Of a stretch of 64,000 bases of DNA, positions 52,363 to 64,000 are shown one piece after another. The notes below the pieces were generated by a model. It made no database searches. It saw only the letters and a list, made by a program, of their open reading frames with translations, and had not been told where the DNA came from. Every line of letters starts with the position of its first letter. Position 1 is the stretch's first letter. A program made the translations under genes and the position numbers. Source of the DNA: Sanderia malayensis. Lineage: Eukaryota; Cnidaria; Scyphozoa; Semaeostomeae; Pelagiidae. The DNA is taken from assembly GCA_013076295.1 (NCBI GenBank), contig RQOL01000613.1, positions 1-64,000 on the forward strand, written 5' to 3'.

Positions 52363-55300
52363 TCATGTTTAAATTGTGGGAAGAAATGTTAAAATCATTG
52401 AAAACAAGTAAAAAAGTGTAATTCAATCACTCAGGACTAGCTGTATTTAGGTGGATTCATGTTTAAATTGTGGGACTTAATTTTAATATTACGGAAAACA
52501 GTAAAAATGGTGTATTTCAATCGGTCAGTATTCCTTGTATTTACCTTAATTCATGTGTAAATTGTGGCAATGAATATTAATATAACGGAAAAAAGTGAAA
52601 AGGGTGAATTTCAATCAGTCAATTTTACCTGTATTAACGTAGAACCATGTGTAAATTGTGGGAATGAATGTTAATATCACGAAACAAAAGTAAACAAGGT
52701 GTATTTCAATCAGTCAGGACTAGCTGTATTAACGTGGATTGATGTGTAATTTGTGGGAATGAATGTTAATATCACGGAAAAAAAGTAAAAAGGGTGTATT
52801 TCAATCAGTCAGTTTTACATGTAAAAAAATCAATTCATGTGTAAATTGTGGAATGAATGTTAATATCACAAAACAAAAGTAAACAAGGTGTAATTCAATC
52901 AGTCAGGACTAGCTGTATTAACGAGGATTAATGTGTAATTTGTGGGAATGAATGTTATTATAACGGAAAACAAGTAAAAATCGTATATTTCACTCAGTCA
53001 GTTTTACATGTATATAAAAATCAATTCATGTGTAAATTGTGGGATTGAATGTTAACATCACGGAAGAAAAGGAAAAAGGGTGTATTTCAATCAGTCACTT
53101 TTTGCTGTATTAACGTGGATTTAAGTCTAAATTGTGGGAATGAACGTCAATATCACGGAAAAAAGTAAAAAAGCTGTATTTCAATCAGTCAGTTTTACCT
53201 GTATATAAAGTCAATTTATGTGTAAATTGTCGGAATTAATGTTAATATCACGGAAAACAAGTAAAATAGTGTATTTCAATCAGTCAGTTTTACATGTTTA
53301 TAAAGTCAATTCATGGGTAAATTGTGGGAATTAATGTTAATATCAAGGAAAACAAGTAAAAATTGTGTATTTCAATCAGTCAGTTTTCCTCGTATTTACG
53401 TTATTTCATGTGTAAAATGTGGGAATGAATGTAAATATCCCGGAAAACAGGTAAAAAATGTGTATTTCAATTACTCAGTTTTACCTGTATATATAGTCAA
53501 TTCATGTGTAAATTGTGGGAAGAAATGTTAAAATCACTGAAAACAAGTAAAAAAGTGTAATTCAATCACTCAGGACTAGCTGTATTTAGGTGGATTCATG
53601 TTTAAATTGTGGGAATGAATTTTAATATTACGGAAAACAAGTAAAAATGGTGTATTTCAATCGGTCAGTATTCCTTGTATTTACGTTATTCATGTGTAAA
53701 TTGTGGCAATGAATGTTAATATAAGGGAAAAAAGTGAAAAGGGTGAATTTCAATCAGTCAATTTTACCTGTATTAACGTAGAATCATGTGTAAACTGTGG
53801 GAATGAATGTTAATATCACGAAACAAAGTAAACAAGGTGTAATTCAATCAGTCAGGACTAGCTGTATTAACGTGGATTCATGTGTAATTTGTGGGAATGA
53901 ATGTTATTATAACGGAAAACAAGTAAAAATCGTATATTTCACTCAGTCAGTTTTACATGTATATAAAATCAATTCATGTGTAAATTGTGGGATTGAATGT
54001 TAACATCACGGAAGAAAAGGAAAAAGGGTGTATTTCAATCAGTCACTTTTTGCTGTATTAACGTGGATTTAAGTCTAAATTGTGGGAATGAACGTCAATA
54101 TCACGGAAAAAAGTAAAAAAGGTGTATTTCAATCAGTCAGTTTTACCTGTATATAAAGTCAATTTATGTGTAAATTGTCGGAATTAATGTTAATATCACG
54201 CAAAACAAGTAAAAATAGTGTATTTCAATCAGTCAGTTTTACATATTTTTAAAGTCAATTCTTGGGTAAATTGTGGGAATTAATGTTAATATCAAGGAAA
54301 ACAAGTACAAATTGTGTATTTCAATCAGTCAGTTTTCCTCGTATTTACGTTATTTCATGTGTAAAATGTGGGAATGAATGTAATATCCCGGAAAAACAGG
54401 TAAAAAATGTGTATTTCAATTAGTCAGTTTTACCTGTATATATAGTCAATTCATGTGTAAATTGTGGGAAGAAATGTTAAAATCACTGAAACAAGTAAAA
54501 AAGTGTAATTCAATCACTCAGGACTAGCTGTATTTAGGTGGATTCATGTTTAAATTGTGGGAATTAATTTTAATATTACGGAAAACAAGTAAAAATGGTG
54601 TATTTCAATCGGTCAGTATTCCTTGTATTTACGTTAATTCATGTGTAAATTGTGGCAATGAATGTTAATATAACGGAAAAAAGTGAAAAGGGTGAATTTC
54701 CATCAGTCAATTTTACCTGTATTAACGTAGAATCATGTGTAAATTGTGGGAATGAATGTTAATATCACGAAACAAAGTAAACAAGGTGTAATTCAATCAG
54801 TCAGGACTAGCTGTATTAACGTGGATTCATGTGTAATTTTGGGAATGAACATCAATATCAAGGAAAACAAGTAAAAATGGTGTATTTCAATTAGTCAGTT
54901 TTAAATGTTTATAAAGTCGATTTATGTGAAATTGTGGAAGTATTGTTAATATCACGGAAAACAAGTAAAATGGTGTTATTCAATCAGTCAGTTTGCCCAG
55001 TATTTTCGTCAATTCATGTGTAAATTTTGGGAATGAATATTAATATCACGGGAAAAAGTAAAAAGGGTGAATTTCAATCAGTCAATTTTAGCTGAATTAA
55101 CGTGGATTCATGTGTAAAATGTGGGAATGAATGTAAATATCCTGGAAAACAAGTAAAAATAGTTGTATTTCAATCAGTCAGTTATACCTGTATATAAAGT
55201 CAATTTATGTGTAAATTGTGGCAATTAATGTTAATATCACGGAAAACAAGTAAAAATGGTGTTATTCAATCAGTCAGTTTGCCCAGTATTTTCGTCAAAT

Positions 55301-58043
55301 CATGTGTAAATTGTGCAAATGAATTTTAATATCACGGAAAAAAGTGAAAAGGGTGAATTTCAATCAGTCAATTTTACCTGTATTAGCGTAGATTCATGTG
55401 TAGATTGTGGGAATGAATGTTAATATCACGGAAAACAAGTAAAAAAGGTGTATTTCAATCAGTCAGTTTTACCTGTATTAACGTGAATTGATGTGTAATT
55501 TGTGGGAATGAACGTCAATATCACGGAAAAAAGTAAAAAAGGTGTATTTCAATTAGTCAGTTTTAAATGTTTATAAAGTCAATTTATGTGTCAATTGTGG
55601 GAATTAATTTTAATATCACGGAAAACAAGTAAAAATGGTGTTATTCATCAGTCAGTTTGCCCAGTATTTTTGTCATTTCATGTGTAAATTGTGGGAATGA
55701 ATGTTAATATCACGGAAAAAAGTGAAAAGGGTGAATTTCAATCAGTCAATTTTACCTGTATTAACGTAGAATCATGTGTAAATTGTGGGAATGAATGTTA
55801 ATATCACGAAACCAAGTAAACAAGGTGTAATTCAATCAGTCAGGACTAGCTGTATTAACGTGGATTCATGTGTAATTTGTGGGAATGAACGTCAATATCA
55901 CGGAAAACAAGTAAAAAAGGTGTATTTCAATTAGTCAGTTTTTAAATGTTTATAAAGGCAATTTATGTTTAAATTCTGGGAAGTATTGTTAATATCACGG
56001 AAAACAAGTAAAAATGGTGTTATTCAATCAGTCAGTTTGCCCAGTATTTTCGTCAATTCATGTGTAAATTGTGGGAATGAATATTAATATCACGGGAAAA
56101 AGTAAAAAGGGTGAATTTCAATCAGTCAATTTTAGCTGTATTAACGTGGATTCATGTGTAAAATGTGGGAATGAATGTAAATATCCTGGAAAACAAGTAA
56201 AAAAAGTGTATTTCAATCAGTCAGTTTTACCTGTATTAACGTGGATTCATGTATAAATTGTGGGAATGAATGTTAATATCACGGAAAACAAGTAAAAAAG
56301 GTGTATTTCAATCAGTCAGTTTTACATGTTTATAAGGTCAATTCATGTGTAAATTGTGGGAATTAATGTTAATATCACGGAAAAAAGTGAAAAGGGTGAA
56401 TTTCAATCATTCAGTTTTACCTGTATTAACGTGGATTCATTTGTAAATTATGGGAATGAATGTTAATATCACGGAAAACAAGTAATAAAGGTGTACTTTA
56501 CTCAGTCTAATGAACTGTATTATCGTGGATTCATGTTTAAATTGTGGGAATGAATGTAAATATCACGGAAAAAAGTAAAAAGGGTGAATTTCAATCAGTT
56601 AATTTTAGCTGTATTAACGTGGATTCCTGTCTAAATTATGGGAATGAATGTTAATATCACAGAAAACAAGTAAAAGGAGTGTATTTCAATCAGTCAGTTT
56701 TCCCTGTATTTACGTTAATTTATGTGTAAATTGTGGGCATGAATGTTAATATCGCGGAAAACAAGTAAAAATGGTACATATCAATCAGCCAGTGTCACCT
56801 GTTTTTACGTTAATTCGTGTGTAAACTGTTGGAAAGAATTTTAAAATCACGGAAAAGATGTAAAAAAGGTGTAATTCAATAAATCAAGATTCGCTGTATT
56901 AAGGTGGATTCATGTGTAAATTGTGGGAATGAATGTGATTATCACGGAAAAAAAGAAAAAAAGGTGTATTTCAATCAGTCAATTTTACATGTTTATAAGG
57001 TCAATTCATGTGTAAATTGTGGGATTGAATGCTAACATCACGGAAGAAAAGGAAAAAGGGTGTTCAACCAGTCAATTTTTGATGTATTAACGTGGATTTA
57101 AGTCTAAATTGTGGGAATGAACGTCAATATCACGGAAAGAAGTAAAAAAGGTGTATTTCAATTAGTCAGTTTTACATGTATATAAAATCAATTCATGTGT
57201 AAATTGTGGGATTGTATGTTAACATCACGGAAGAAAAGGAAAAAGGGTGTATTTCAATCAGTCACTTTTTGCTGTATTAACGTGGATTTAAGTCTAAATT
57301 GTGGAATGAACGTCAATATCACGGAAAAAAGTAAAAGGTGTATTTCAATCAGTCAGTTTTTCCTGTATATAAAGTAAAATTTATGTGTAAATTGTCGGAA
57401 TTAATGTTAATATCACGGAAAACAAGTAAAACAAGGGTGCTTGAATCAGTCAGGACTAGCTGTGTTAAGGTGGTTTCATGTGTAAATTGTGGGAATGAAT
57501 GTTAATATCACGGAAAAGAGTAAAAAGGGTGCATTTCAATCAGTCAGTTTTACATGTATATAAATCAATTCATGTGTAAATGGTGGGATTGAATGTTAAC
57601 ATCACGGAAGAAAAGGAAAAGGGTGTATTTCAAGCAGTCACTTTTTGCTGTATTAACGTGGATTTAAGTCTAAATTGTGGGAATGAACGTCAATATCACG
57701 GAAAAAAGTAAAAAAGGTGCATTTCAATCAGATAGTTTTACCTGTATATAAAGTCAATTTATGTGTAAATTGTCGGAATTAATGTTAATATCACGGAAAA
57801 CAAGTTAAAATAGTGTATTTCAATCAGTCAGTTTTACATGTTTATAAAGTCAATTCATGGGTAAATTGTGGGAATTAATGTTATATCAAGGAAAACAAGT
57901 AAAAATTGTGTATTTCAATCAGTCAGTTTTCCTCCTATTTACGTTATTTCATGTGTAAAATGTGGGAATGAATGTAAATATCCGGAAAACAGGTAAAAAA
58001 TGTGTATTTCAATTAGTCAGTTTTACCTGTATATATAGTCAAT
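52363..58043 (+). repeat. 6.4-kb HOR unit 3, satellite part (reference-length unit)
   Basis: Insert 4 plus this stretch span 6,401 bp, and the tgtactttact marker spacing across the next unit is also 6,402 bp, so this is taken as the standard length of the HOR (about 60 monomers plus insert). Empty insert sites lie at about 53,501 and 54,450. A distinctive 3-bp-shorter monomer, agggtgttcaaccagtcaat (near 57,060), is shared with 42,924, 49,335, 50,660 and 63,460. Confidence 0.88.
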
Positions 58044-58761
58044 TCTAATATATATATTCTGTGATATCACGTGACGACGCACTTTCCTGCCAAAAACAAT
58101 GGATTCGACCCGAAACAATAGGTCGAACGCCCAAAAACAATGGGCTGAAACGACGAACCGTGTGATCACAAAGGCTTTTTTGTATGTGGGTATATGGCAA
58201 TGAATTCACACTGAATGTTTAGTTTATTATTTTAACCAGGGTAATGGATTTTGTTTTTCGATTTTCTCCTGAAATTTTGAATTATTCCATTAATTATTCT
58301 GCTAATTGTGCTATCACAAAAAAACTACAGTTGACGGTGGCGAAATTCCAAATTCGCGTCCCGAACTCCATTTTCGAACAGAGTATTCGCTCTTCACGTG
58401 ACCCGTTTCGCCTTTTCCTGCAATTTGATTGGCTCTTTCGCGACTTCACGAGAACAGTTGAGATGCTTAGGCCTAATGTAAACAAGCCGAAAGTGCTGTA
58501 AAAGGAGTAGGCAGAGGCATGAGTCTAAGCGAATGCAGCGCACGAAGTGCGCCCTATCACTCAATGTGTCTTGATAATAGATAGACAGGCGAGGGCGACC
58601 AGGTGATCATGACCAGGCGAGGGCAGCGAGCTATCCCATTGTAAGTGGGGTCGAAAGGGGCATGAGCGTAGGCGAATGCAGCGCACGAAGTGCGCCGACC
58701 ACATTAAGTTTTTTCACTTGCCCCCCTCCGGGAAGAGAGCGAACGCGAGCGCCCCGGCTAC
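58044..58761 (+). mobile_element. 720-bp insert copy 5
   Basis: A 718-bp copy with the same termini. Modules are at 58,515-58,553 and 58,658-58,696. It differs from the others by single-base losses in homopolymers (tttcctgcc, gcgaaattcc, gccccggc), which shift the small open frames. These could be real or consensus errors. Confidence 0.7.
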
Positions 58762-61700
58762 TCATGTTTAAATTGGTGGGAAGAAATGTTAAAATCATTG
58801 AAAACAAGTAAAAAGTGTAATTCAATCACTCAGGACTAGCTGTATTTAGGTGGATTCATGTTTAAATTGTGGGACTTAATTTTAATATTACGGAAAACAA
58901 GTAAAAATGGTGTATTTCAATCGGTCAGTATTCCTTGTATTTACCTTAATTCATGTGTAAATTGTGGCAATGAATATTAATATAACGGAAAAAGTGAAAA
59001 GGGTGAATTTCAATCAGTCAATTTTACCTGTATTAACGTAGAATCATGTGTAAATTGTGGGAATGAATGTTAATATCACGAAACAAAAGTAAACAAGGTG
59101 TATTTCAATCAGTCAGGACTAGCTGTATTAACGTGGATTGATGTGTAATTTGTGGGAATGAATGTTAATATCACGGAAAAAAGTAAAAAGGGTGTATTTC
59201 AATCAGTCAGTTTTACATGTAAAAAATCAATTCATGTGTAAATTGTGGGAATGAATGTTAATATCACAAAACAAAAGTAAACAAGGTGTAATTCAATCAG
59301 TCAGGACTAGCTGTATTAACGAGGATTAATGTGTAATTTGTGGGAATGAATGTTATTATAACGGAAAACAAGTAAAAACCGTATATTTCACTCAGTCAGT
59401 TTTACATGTATATAAAAATCAATTCATGTGTAAATTGTGGGATTGAATGTTAACATCACGGAAGAAAAGGAAAAAGGGTGTATTTCAATCAGTCACTTTT
59501 TGCTGTATTAACGTGGATTTAAGTCTAAATTGTGGGAATGAACGTCAATATCACGGAAAAAAGTAAAAAAGCTGTATTTCAATCAGTCAGTTTTACCTGT
59601 ATATAAAGTCAATTTATGTGTAAATTGTCGGAATTAATGATAATATCACGGAAAACAAGTAAAAATAGTGTATTTCAATCAGTCAGTTTTACATGTTTAT
59701 AAAGTCAATTCATGGGTAAATTGTGGGAATTAATGTTAATATCACGGAAAACAAGTAAGAATTGTGTATTTCAATCAGTCAGTTTTCCTCGTATTTACGT
59801 TATTTCATGTATAAAATGTGGGAATGAATGTAAATATCCCGGAAAACAGGTAAAAAATGTGTATTTCAATTACTCAGTTTTACCTGTATATATAGTCAAT
59901 TCATGTGTAAATTGTGGGAAGAAATGTTAAAATCACTGAAAACAAGTAAAAAAGTGTAATTCAATCACTCAGGACTAGCTGTATTTAGGTGGATTCATGT
60001 TTAAATTGTGGGAATGAATTTTAATATTACGGAAAACAAGTAAAATGGTGTATTTCAATCGGTCAGTATTCCTTGTATTTACGTTAATTCATGTGTAAAT
60101 TGTGGCAATGAATGTTAATATAAGGGAAAAAAGTGAAAAGGGTGAATTTCAATCAGTCAATTTTACCTGTATTAACGTAGAATCATGTGTAAACTGTGGG
60201 AATGAATGTTAATATCACGAAACAAAAGTAAACAAGGTGTAATTCAATCAGTCAGGACTAGCTGTATTAACGTGGATTCATGTGTAATTTGTGGGAATGA
60301 ATGTTATTATAACGGAAAACAAGTAAAAATCGTATATTTCACTCAGTCAGTTTTACATGTATATAAAATCAATTCATGTGTAAATTGTGGGATTGAATGT
60401 TAACATCACGGAAGAAAAGGAAAAGGGTGTATTTCAATCAGTCACTTTTTGCTGTATTAACGTGGATTTAAGTCTAAATTGTGGGAATGAACGTCAATAT
60501 CACGGAAAAAAGTAAAAAAGGTGTATTTCAATCAGTCAGTTTTACCTGTATATAAAGTCAATTTATGTGTAAATTGTCGGAATTAATGTTAATATCACGC
60601 AAAACAAGTAAAAATAGTGTATTTCAATCAGTCAGTTTTACATATTTTTAAAGTCAATTCTTGGGTAAATTGTGGGAATTAATGTTAATATCAAGGAAAA
60701 CAAGTACAAATTGTGTATTTCAATCAGTCAGTTTTCCTCGTATTTACGTTATTTCATGTGTAAAATGTGGGAATGAATGTAAATATCCCGGAAAACAGGT
60801 AAAAATGTGTATTTCAATTAGTCAGTTTTACCTGTATATATAGTCAATTCATGTGTAAATTGTGGGAAGAAATGTTAAAATCACTGAAAACAAGTAAAAA
60901 AGTGTAATTCAATCACTCAGGACTAGCTGTATTTAGGTGGATTCATGTTTAAATTGTGGGAATTAATTTTAATATTACGGAAAACAAGTAAAAATGGTGT
61001 ATTTCAATCGGTCAGTATTCCTTGTATTTACGTTAATTCATGTGTAAATTGTGGCAATGAATGTTAATATAACGGAAAAAAGTGAAAAGGGTGAATTTCC
61101 ATCAGTCAATTTTACCTGTATTAACGTAGAATCATGTGTAAATTGTGGGAATGAATGTTAATATCACGAAACAAAAGTAAACAAGGTGTAATTCAATCAG
61201 TCAGGACTAGCTGTATTAACGTGGATTCATGTGTAAATTTTGGGAATGAACATCAATATCAAGGAAACAAGTAAAAATGGTGTATTTCAATTAGTCAGTT
61301 TTAAATGTTTATAAAGTCGATTTATGTGAAAATTGTGGGAAGTATTGTTAATATCACGGAAAACAAGTAAAAATGGTGTTATTCAATCAGTCAGTTTGCC
61401 CAGTATTTTCGTCAATTCATGTGTAAATTTTGGGAATGAATATTAATATCACGGGAAAAAGTAAAAAGGGTGAATTTCAATCAGTCAATTTTAGCTGAAT
61501 TAACGTGGATTCATGTGTAAAATGTGGGAATGAATGTAAATATCCTGGAAAACAAGTAAAAATAGTTGTATTTCAATCAGTCAGTTATACCTGTATATAA
61601 AGTCAATTTATGTGTAAATTGTGGCAATTAATGTTAATATCACGGAAAACAAGTAAAAATGGTGTTATTCAATCAGTCAGTTTGCCCAGTATTTTCGTCA

Positions 61701-64000
61701 AATCATGTGTAAATTGTGCAAATGAATTTTAATATCACGGAAAAAAGTGAAAAGGGTGAATTTCAATCAGTCAATTTTACCTGTATTAGCGTAGATTCAT
61801 GTGTAGATTGTGGGAATGAATGTTAATATCACGGAAACAAGTAAAAAAGGTGTATTTCAATCAGTCAGTTTTACCTGTATTAACGTGAATTGATGTGTAA
61901 TTTGTGGGAATGAACGTCAATATCACGGAAAAAAGTAAAAAAGGTGTATTTCAATTAGTCAGTTTTAAATGTTTATAAAGTCAATTTATGTGTCAATTGT
62001 GGGAATTAATTTTAATATCACGGAAAACAAGTAAAAATGGTGTTATTCAATCAGTCAGTTTGCCCAGTATTTTTGTCATTTCATGTGTAAATTGTGGGAA
62101 TGAATGTTAATATCACGGAAAAAAGTGAAAAGGGTGAATTTCAATCAGTCAATTTTACCTGTATTAACGTAGAATCATGTGTAAATTGTGGGAATGAATG
62201 TTAATATCACGAAACCAAAGTAAACAAGGTGTAATTCAATCAGTCAGGACTAGCTGTATTAACGTGGATTCATGTGTAATTTGTGGGAATGAACGTCAAT
62301 ATCACGGAAAACAAGTAAAAAAGGTGTATTTCAATTAGTCAGTTTTAAATGTTTATAAAGGCAATTTATGTTTAAATTCTGGGAAGTATTGTTAATATCA
62401 CGGAAAACAAGTAAAAATGGTGTTATTCAATCAGTCAGTTTGCCCAGTATTTTCGTCAATTCATGTGTAAATTGTGGGAATGAATATTAATATCACGGGA
62501 AAAAGTAAAAAGGGTGAATTTCAATCAGTCAATTTTAGCTGTATTAACGTGGATTCATGTGTAAAATGTGGGAATGAATGTAAATATCCTGGAAAACAAG
62601 TAAAAAAGTGTATTTCAATCAGTCAGTTTTACCTGTATTAACGTGGATTCATGTATAAATTGTGGGAATGAATGTTAATATCACGGAAAACAAGTAAAAA
62701 AGGTGTATTTCAATCAGTCAGTTTTACATGTTTATAAGGTCAATTCATGTGTAAATTGTGGGAATTAATGTTAATATCACGGAAAAAAGTGAAAAGGGTG
62801 AATTTCAATCATTCAGTTTTACCTGTATTAACGTGGATTCATTTGTAAATTATGGGAATGAATGTTAATATCACGGAAAACAAGTAATAAAGGTGTACTT
62901 TACTCAGTCTAATGAACTGTATTATCGTGGATTCATGTTTAAATTGTGGGAATGAATGTAAATATCACGGAAAAAAGTAAAAAGGGTGAATTTCAATCAG
63001 TTAATTTTAGCTGTATTAACGTGGATTCCTGTCTAAATTATGGGAATGAATGTTAATATCACAGAAAACAAGTAAAAGGAGTGTATTTCAATCAGTCAGT
63101 TTTCCCTGTATTTACGTTAATTTATGTGTAAATTGTGGGCATGAATGTTAATATCGCGGAAAACAAGTAAAAATGGTACATATCAATCAGCCAGTGTCAC
63201 CTGTTTTTACGTTAATTCGTGTGTAAACTGTTGGAAAGAATTTTAAAATCACGGAAAAGATGTAAAAAAGGTGTAATTCAATAAATCAAGATTCGCTGTA
63301 TTAAGGTGGATTCATGTGTAAATTGTGGGAATGAATGTGATTATCACGGAAAAAAAGAAAAAAAGGTGTATTTCAATCAGTCAATTTTACATGTTTATAA
63401 GGTCAATTCATGTGTAAATTGTGGGATTGAATGCTAACATCACGGAAGAAAAGGAAAAAGGGTGTTCAACCAGTCAATTTTTGATGTATTAACGTGGATT
63501 TAAGTCTAAATTGTGGGAATGAACGTCAATATCACGGAAAGAAGTAAAAAAGGTGTATTTCAATTAGTCAGTTTTACATGTATATAAAATCAATTCATGT
63601 GTAAATTGTGGGATTGTATGTTAACATCACGGAAGAAAAGGAAAAAGGGTGTATTTCAATCAGTCACTTTTTGCTGTATTAACGTGGATTTAAGTCTAAA
63701 TTGTGGAATGAACGTCAATATCACGGAAAAAAGTAAAAAGGTGTATTTCAATCAGTCAGTTTTTCCTGTATATAAAGTAAAATTTATGTGTAAATTGTCG
63801 GAATTAATGTTAATATCACGGAAAACAAGTAAAACAAGGGTGCTTGAATCAGTCAGGACTAGCTGTGTTAAGGTGGTTTCATGTGTAAATTGTGGGAATG
63901 AATGTTAATATCACGGAAAAGAGTAAAAAGGGTGCATTTCAATCAGTCAGTTTTACATGTATATAAAATCAATTCATGTGTAAATTGTGGGATTGAATGT
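58762..64000 (+). repeat. 6.4-kb HOR unit 4, satellite part (cut by the window end)
   Basis: This stretch follows unit 3 monomer by monomer (tgtactttact marker at 62,894, host-type empty sites at about 59,901 and 60,848). The window ends inside the segment that elsewhere lies about 460 bp before the next insert, so a sixth insert would be expected just beyond the end, near position 64,445, if the pattern holds. Confidence 0.88.

Larger units (their letters stand above)
1..64000 (+). repeat. 95-bp AT-rich satellite array, head-to-tail, HOR-organised
   Basis: Successive copies of the core catgtgtaaattgtggg recur every 94-96 bp through the whole window, except inside five inserts of about 720 bp. 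A hand consensus beginning tgtaaattgtgggaatg is 95 bp long with 34 A, 31 T, 20 G and 10 C, so it is AT-rich and the + strand carries twice as much G as C. The first half (core plus gaatgttaatatcacgga) is conserved. The second half varies and defines monomer types: one ends in ttaacgtggattca, another in ataaagtcaattca, and others in tttacgttaattca or ttttcgtcaattca. All copies point the same way and I saw no inversion. This is typical of eukaryotic centromeric or pericentromeric satellite; the chromosomal position is inferred. Short open frames in it are by-products of the repeat. Confidence 0.97.

Noticed and set aside
53313..53531. Cysteine-rich peptides with CxxCxxxC-like spacing (as in SCVNCGNEC), resembling a zinc knuckle
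   Set aside because: The spacing comes from translating the conserved core tgtaaattgtgggaatga in one frame. No conserved histidine, domain context or start signal accompanies it.
1..64000. CRISPR array
   Set aside because: Repeats are contiguous 95-bp units with no unique spacers of constant length and no cas genes.
1..64000. CENP-B box
   Set aside because: The consensus monomer contains no ttcg followed by the required cggg at the right distance; occasional ttcgtcaa variants do not fit.
1..64000. Telomere repeats, rRNA genes, tRNA genes
   Set aside because: No runs of ttaggg-like repeats, no recognisable rRNA core sequences, and no cloverleaf-forming segment were seen on either strand.

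Overview
The window is almost entirely tandemly repeated satellite DNA, and I found no credible protein-coding, rRNA or tRNA gene. The basic unit is an AT-rich monomer of about 95 bp, all head-to-tail on the + strand. It is recognised by a conserved core (catgtgtaaattgtggg, then gaatgttaatatcacgga) and a more variable second half. My hand-made consensus has 34 A, 31 T, 20 G and 10 C. About 60.4 kb of the window is satellite, which by length is roughly 640 monomers. A megabase-style satellite with higher-order repeats (HORs), no operons and no genes points to a eukaryotic centromeric, pericentromeric or other heterochromatic array. The species cannot be told from the sequence.

Layout. At 1-5.55 kb a 2.2-kb block is present twice, 3,316 bp apart. 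From 5.63 to 24.54 kb there is a nested structure: a 1.42-kb (15-monomer) duplication, a 4.16-kb unit present three times (about 9.28, 13.44 and 20.20 kb), and an enclosing duplication of about 12.15 kb whose junction at 17,784/17,785 breaks the 95-bp register. From 24.4 to 26.7 kb there are two 12-monomer units. From 26.7 to 31.9 kb lies a mosaic containing a 3.3-kb-spaced duplication. From 31.9 to 34.7 kb there are 12-monomer units again, of different composition. From 34.7 kb to the end the array is built of a HOR of about 6.4 kb that carries a foreign insert.

The only non-satellite DNA is a segment of about 720 bp present five times (starts near 35,640, 38,448, 43,908, 51,643 and 58,044). 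It has a palindrome-rich left end, a moderately AT-rich body and a CpG-rich right third with a duplicated hairpin module. It interrupts the same place in the same monomer type each time. The uninterrupted version of that site occurs at least 14 times in the window, so the segment is clearly an insertion. It shows no obvious target duplication beyond an ambiguous 2 bp. It looks like a non-autonomous mobile element, possibly Helitron/Helentron-like, that entered one monomer and was then multiplied by amplification of the surrounding 6.4-kb HOR.

How the parts work together: nothing here encodes a pathway. The structure is a record of unequal exchange (in-register block gains and losses), at least one illegitimate joining event, and co-amplification of a trapped mobile element with its host satellite. 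Boundaries of HOR blocks were found by eye and should be read as accurate to about a monomer unless a specific junction is described.
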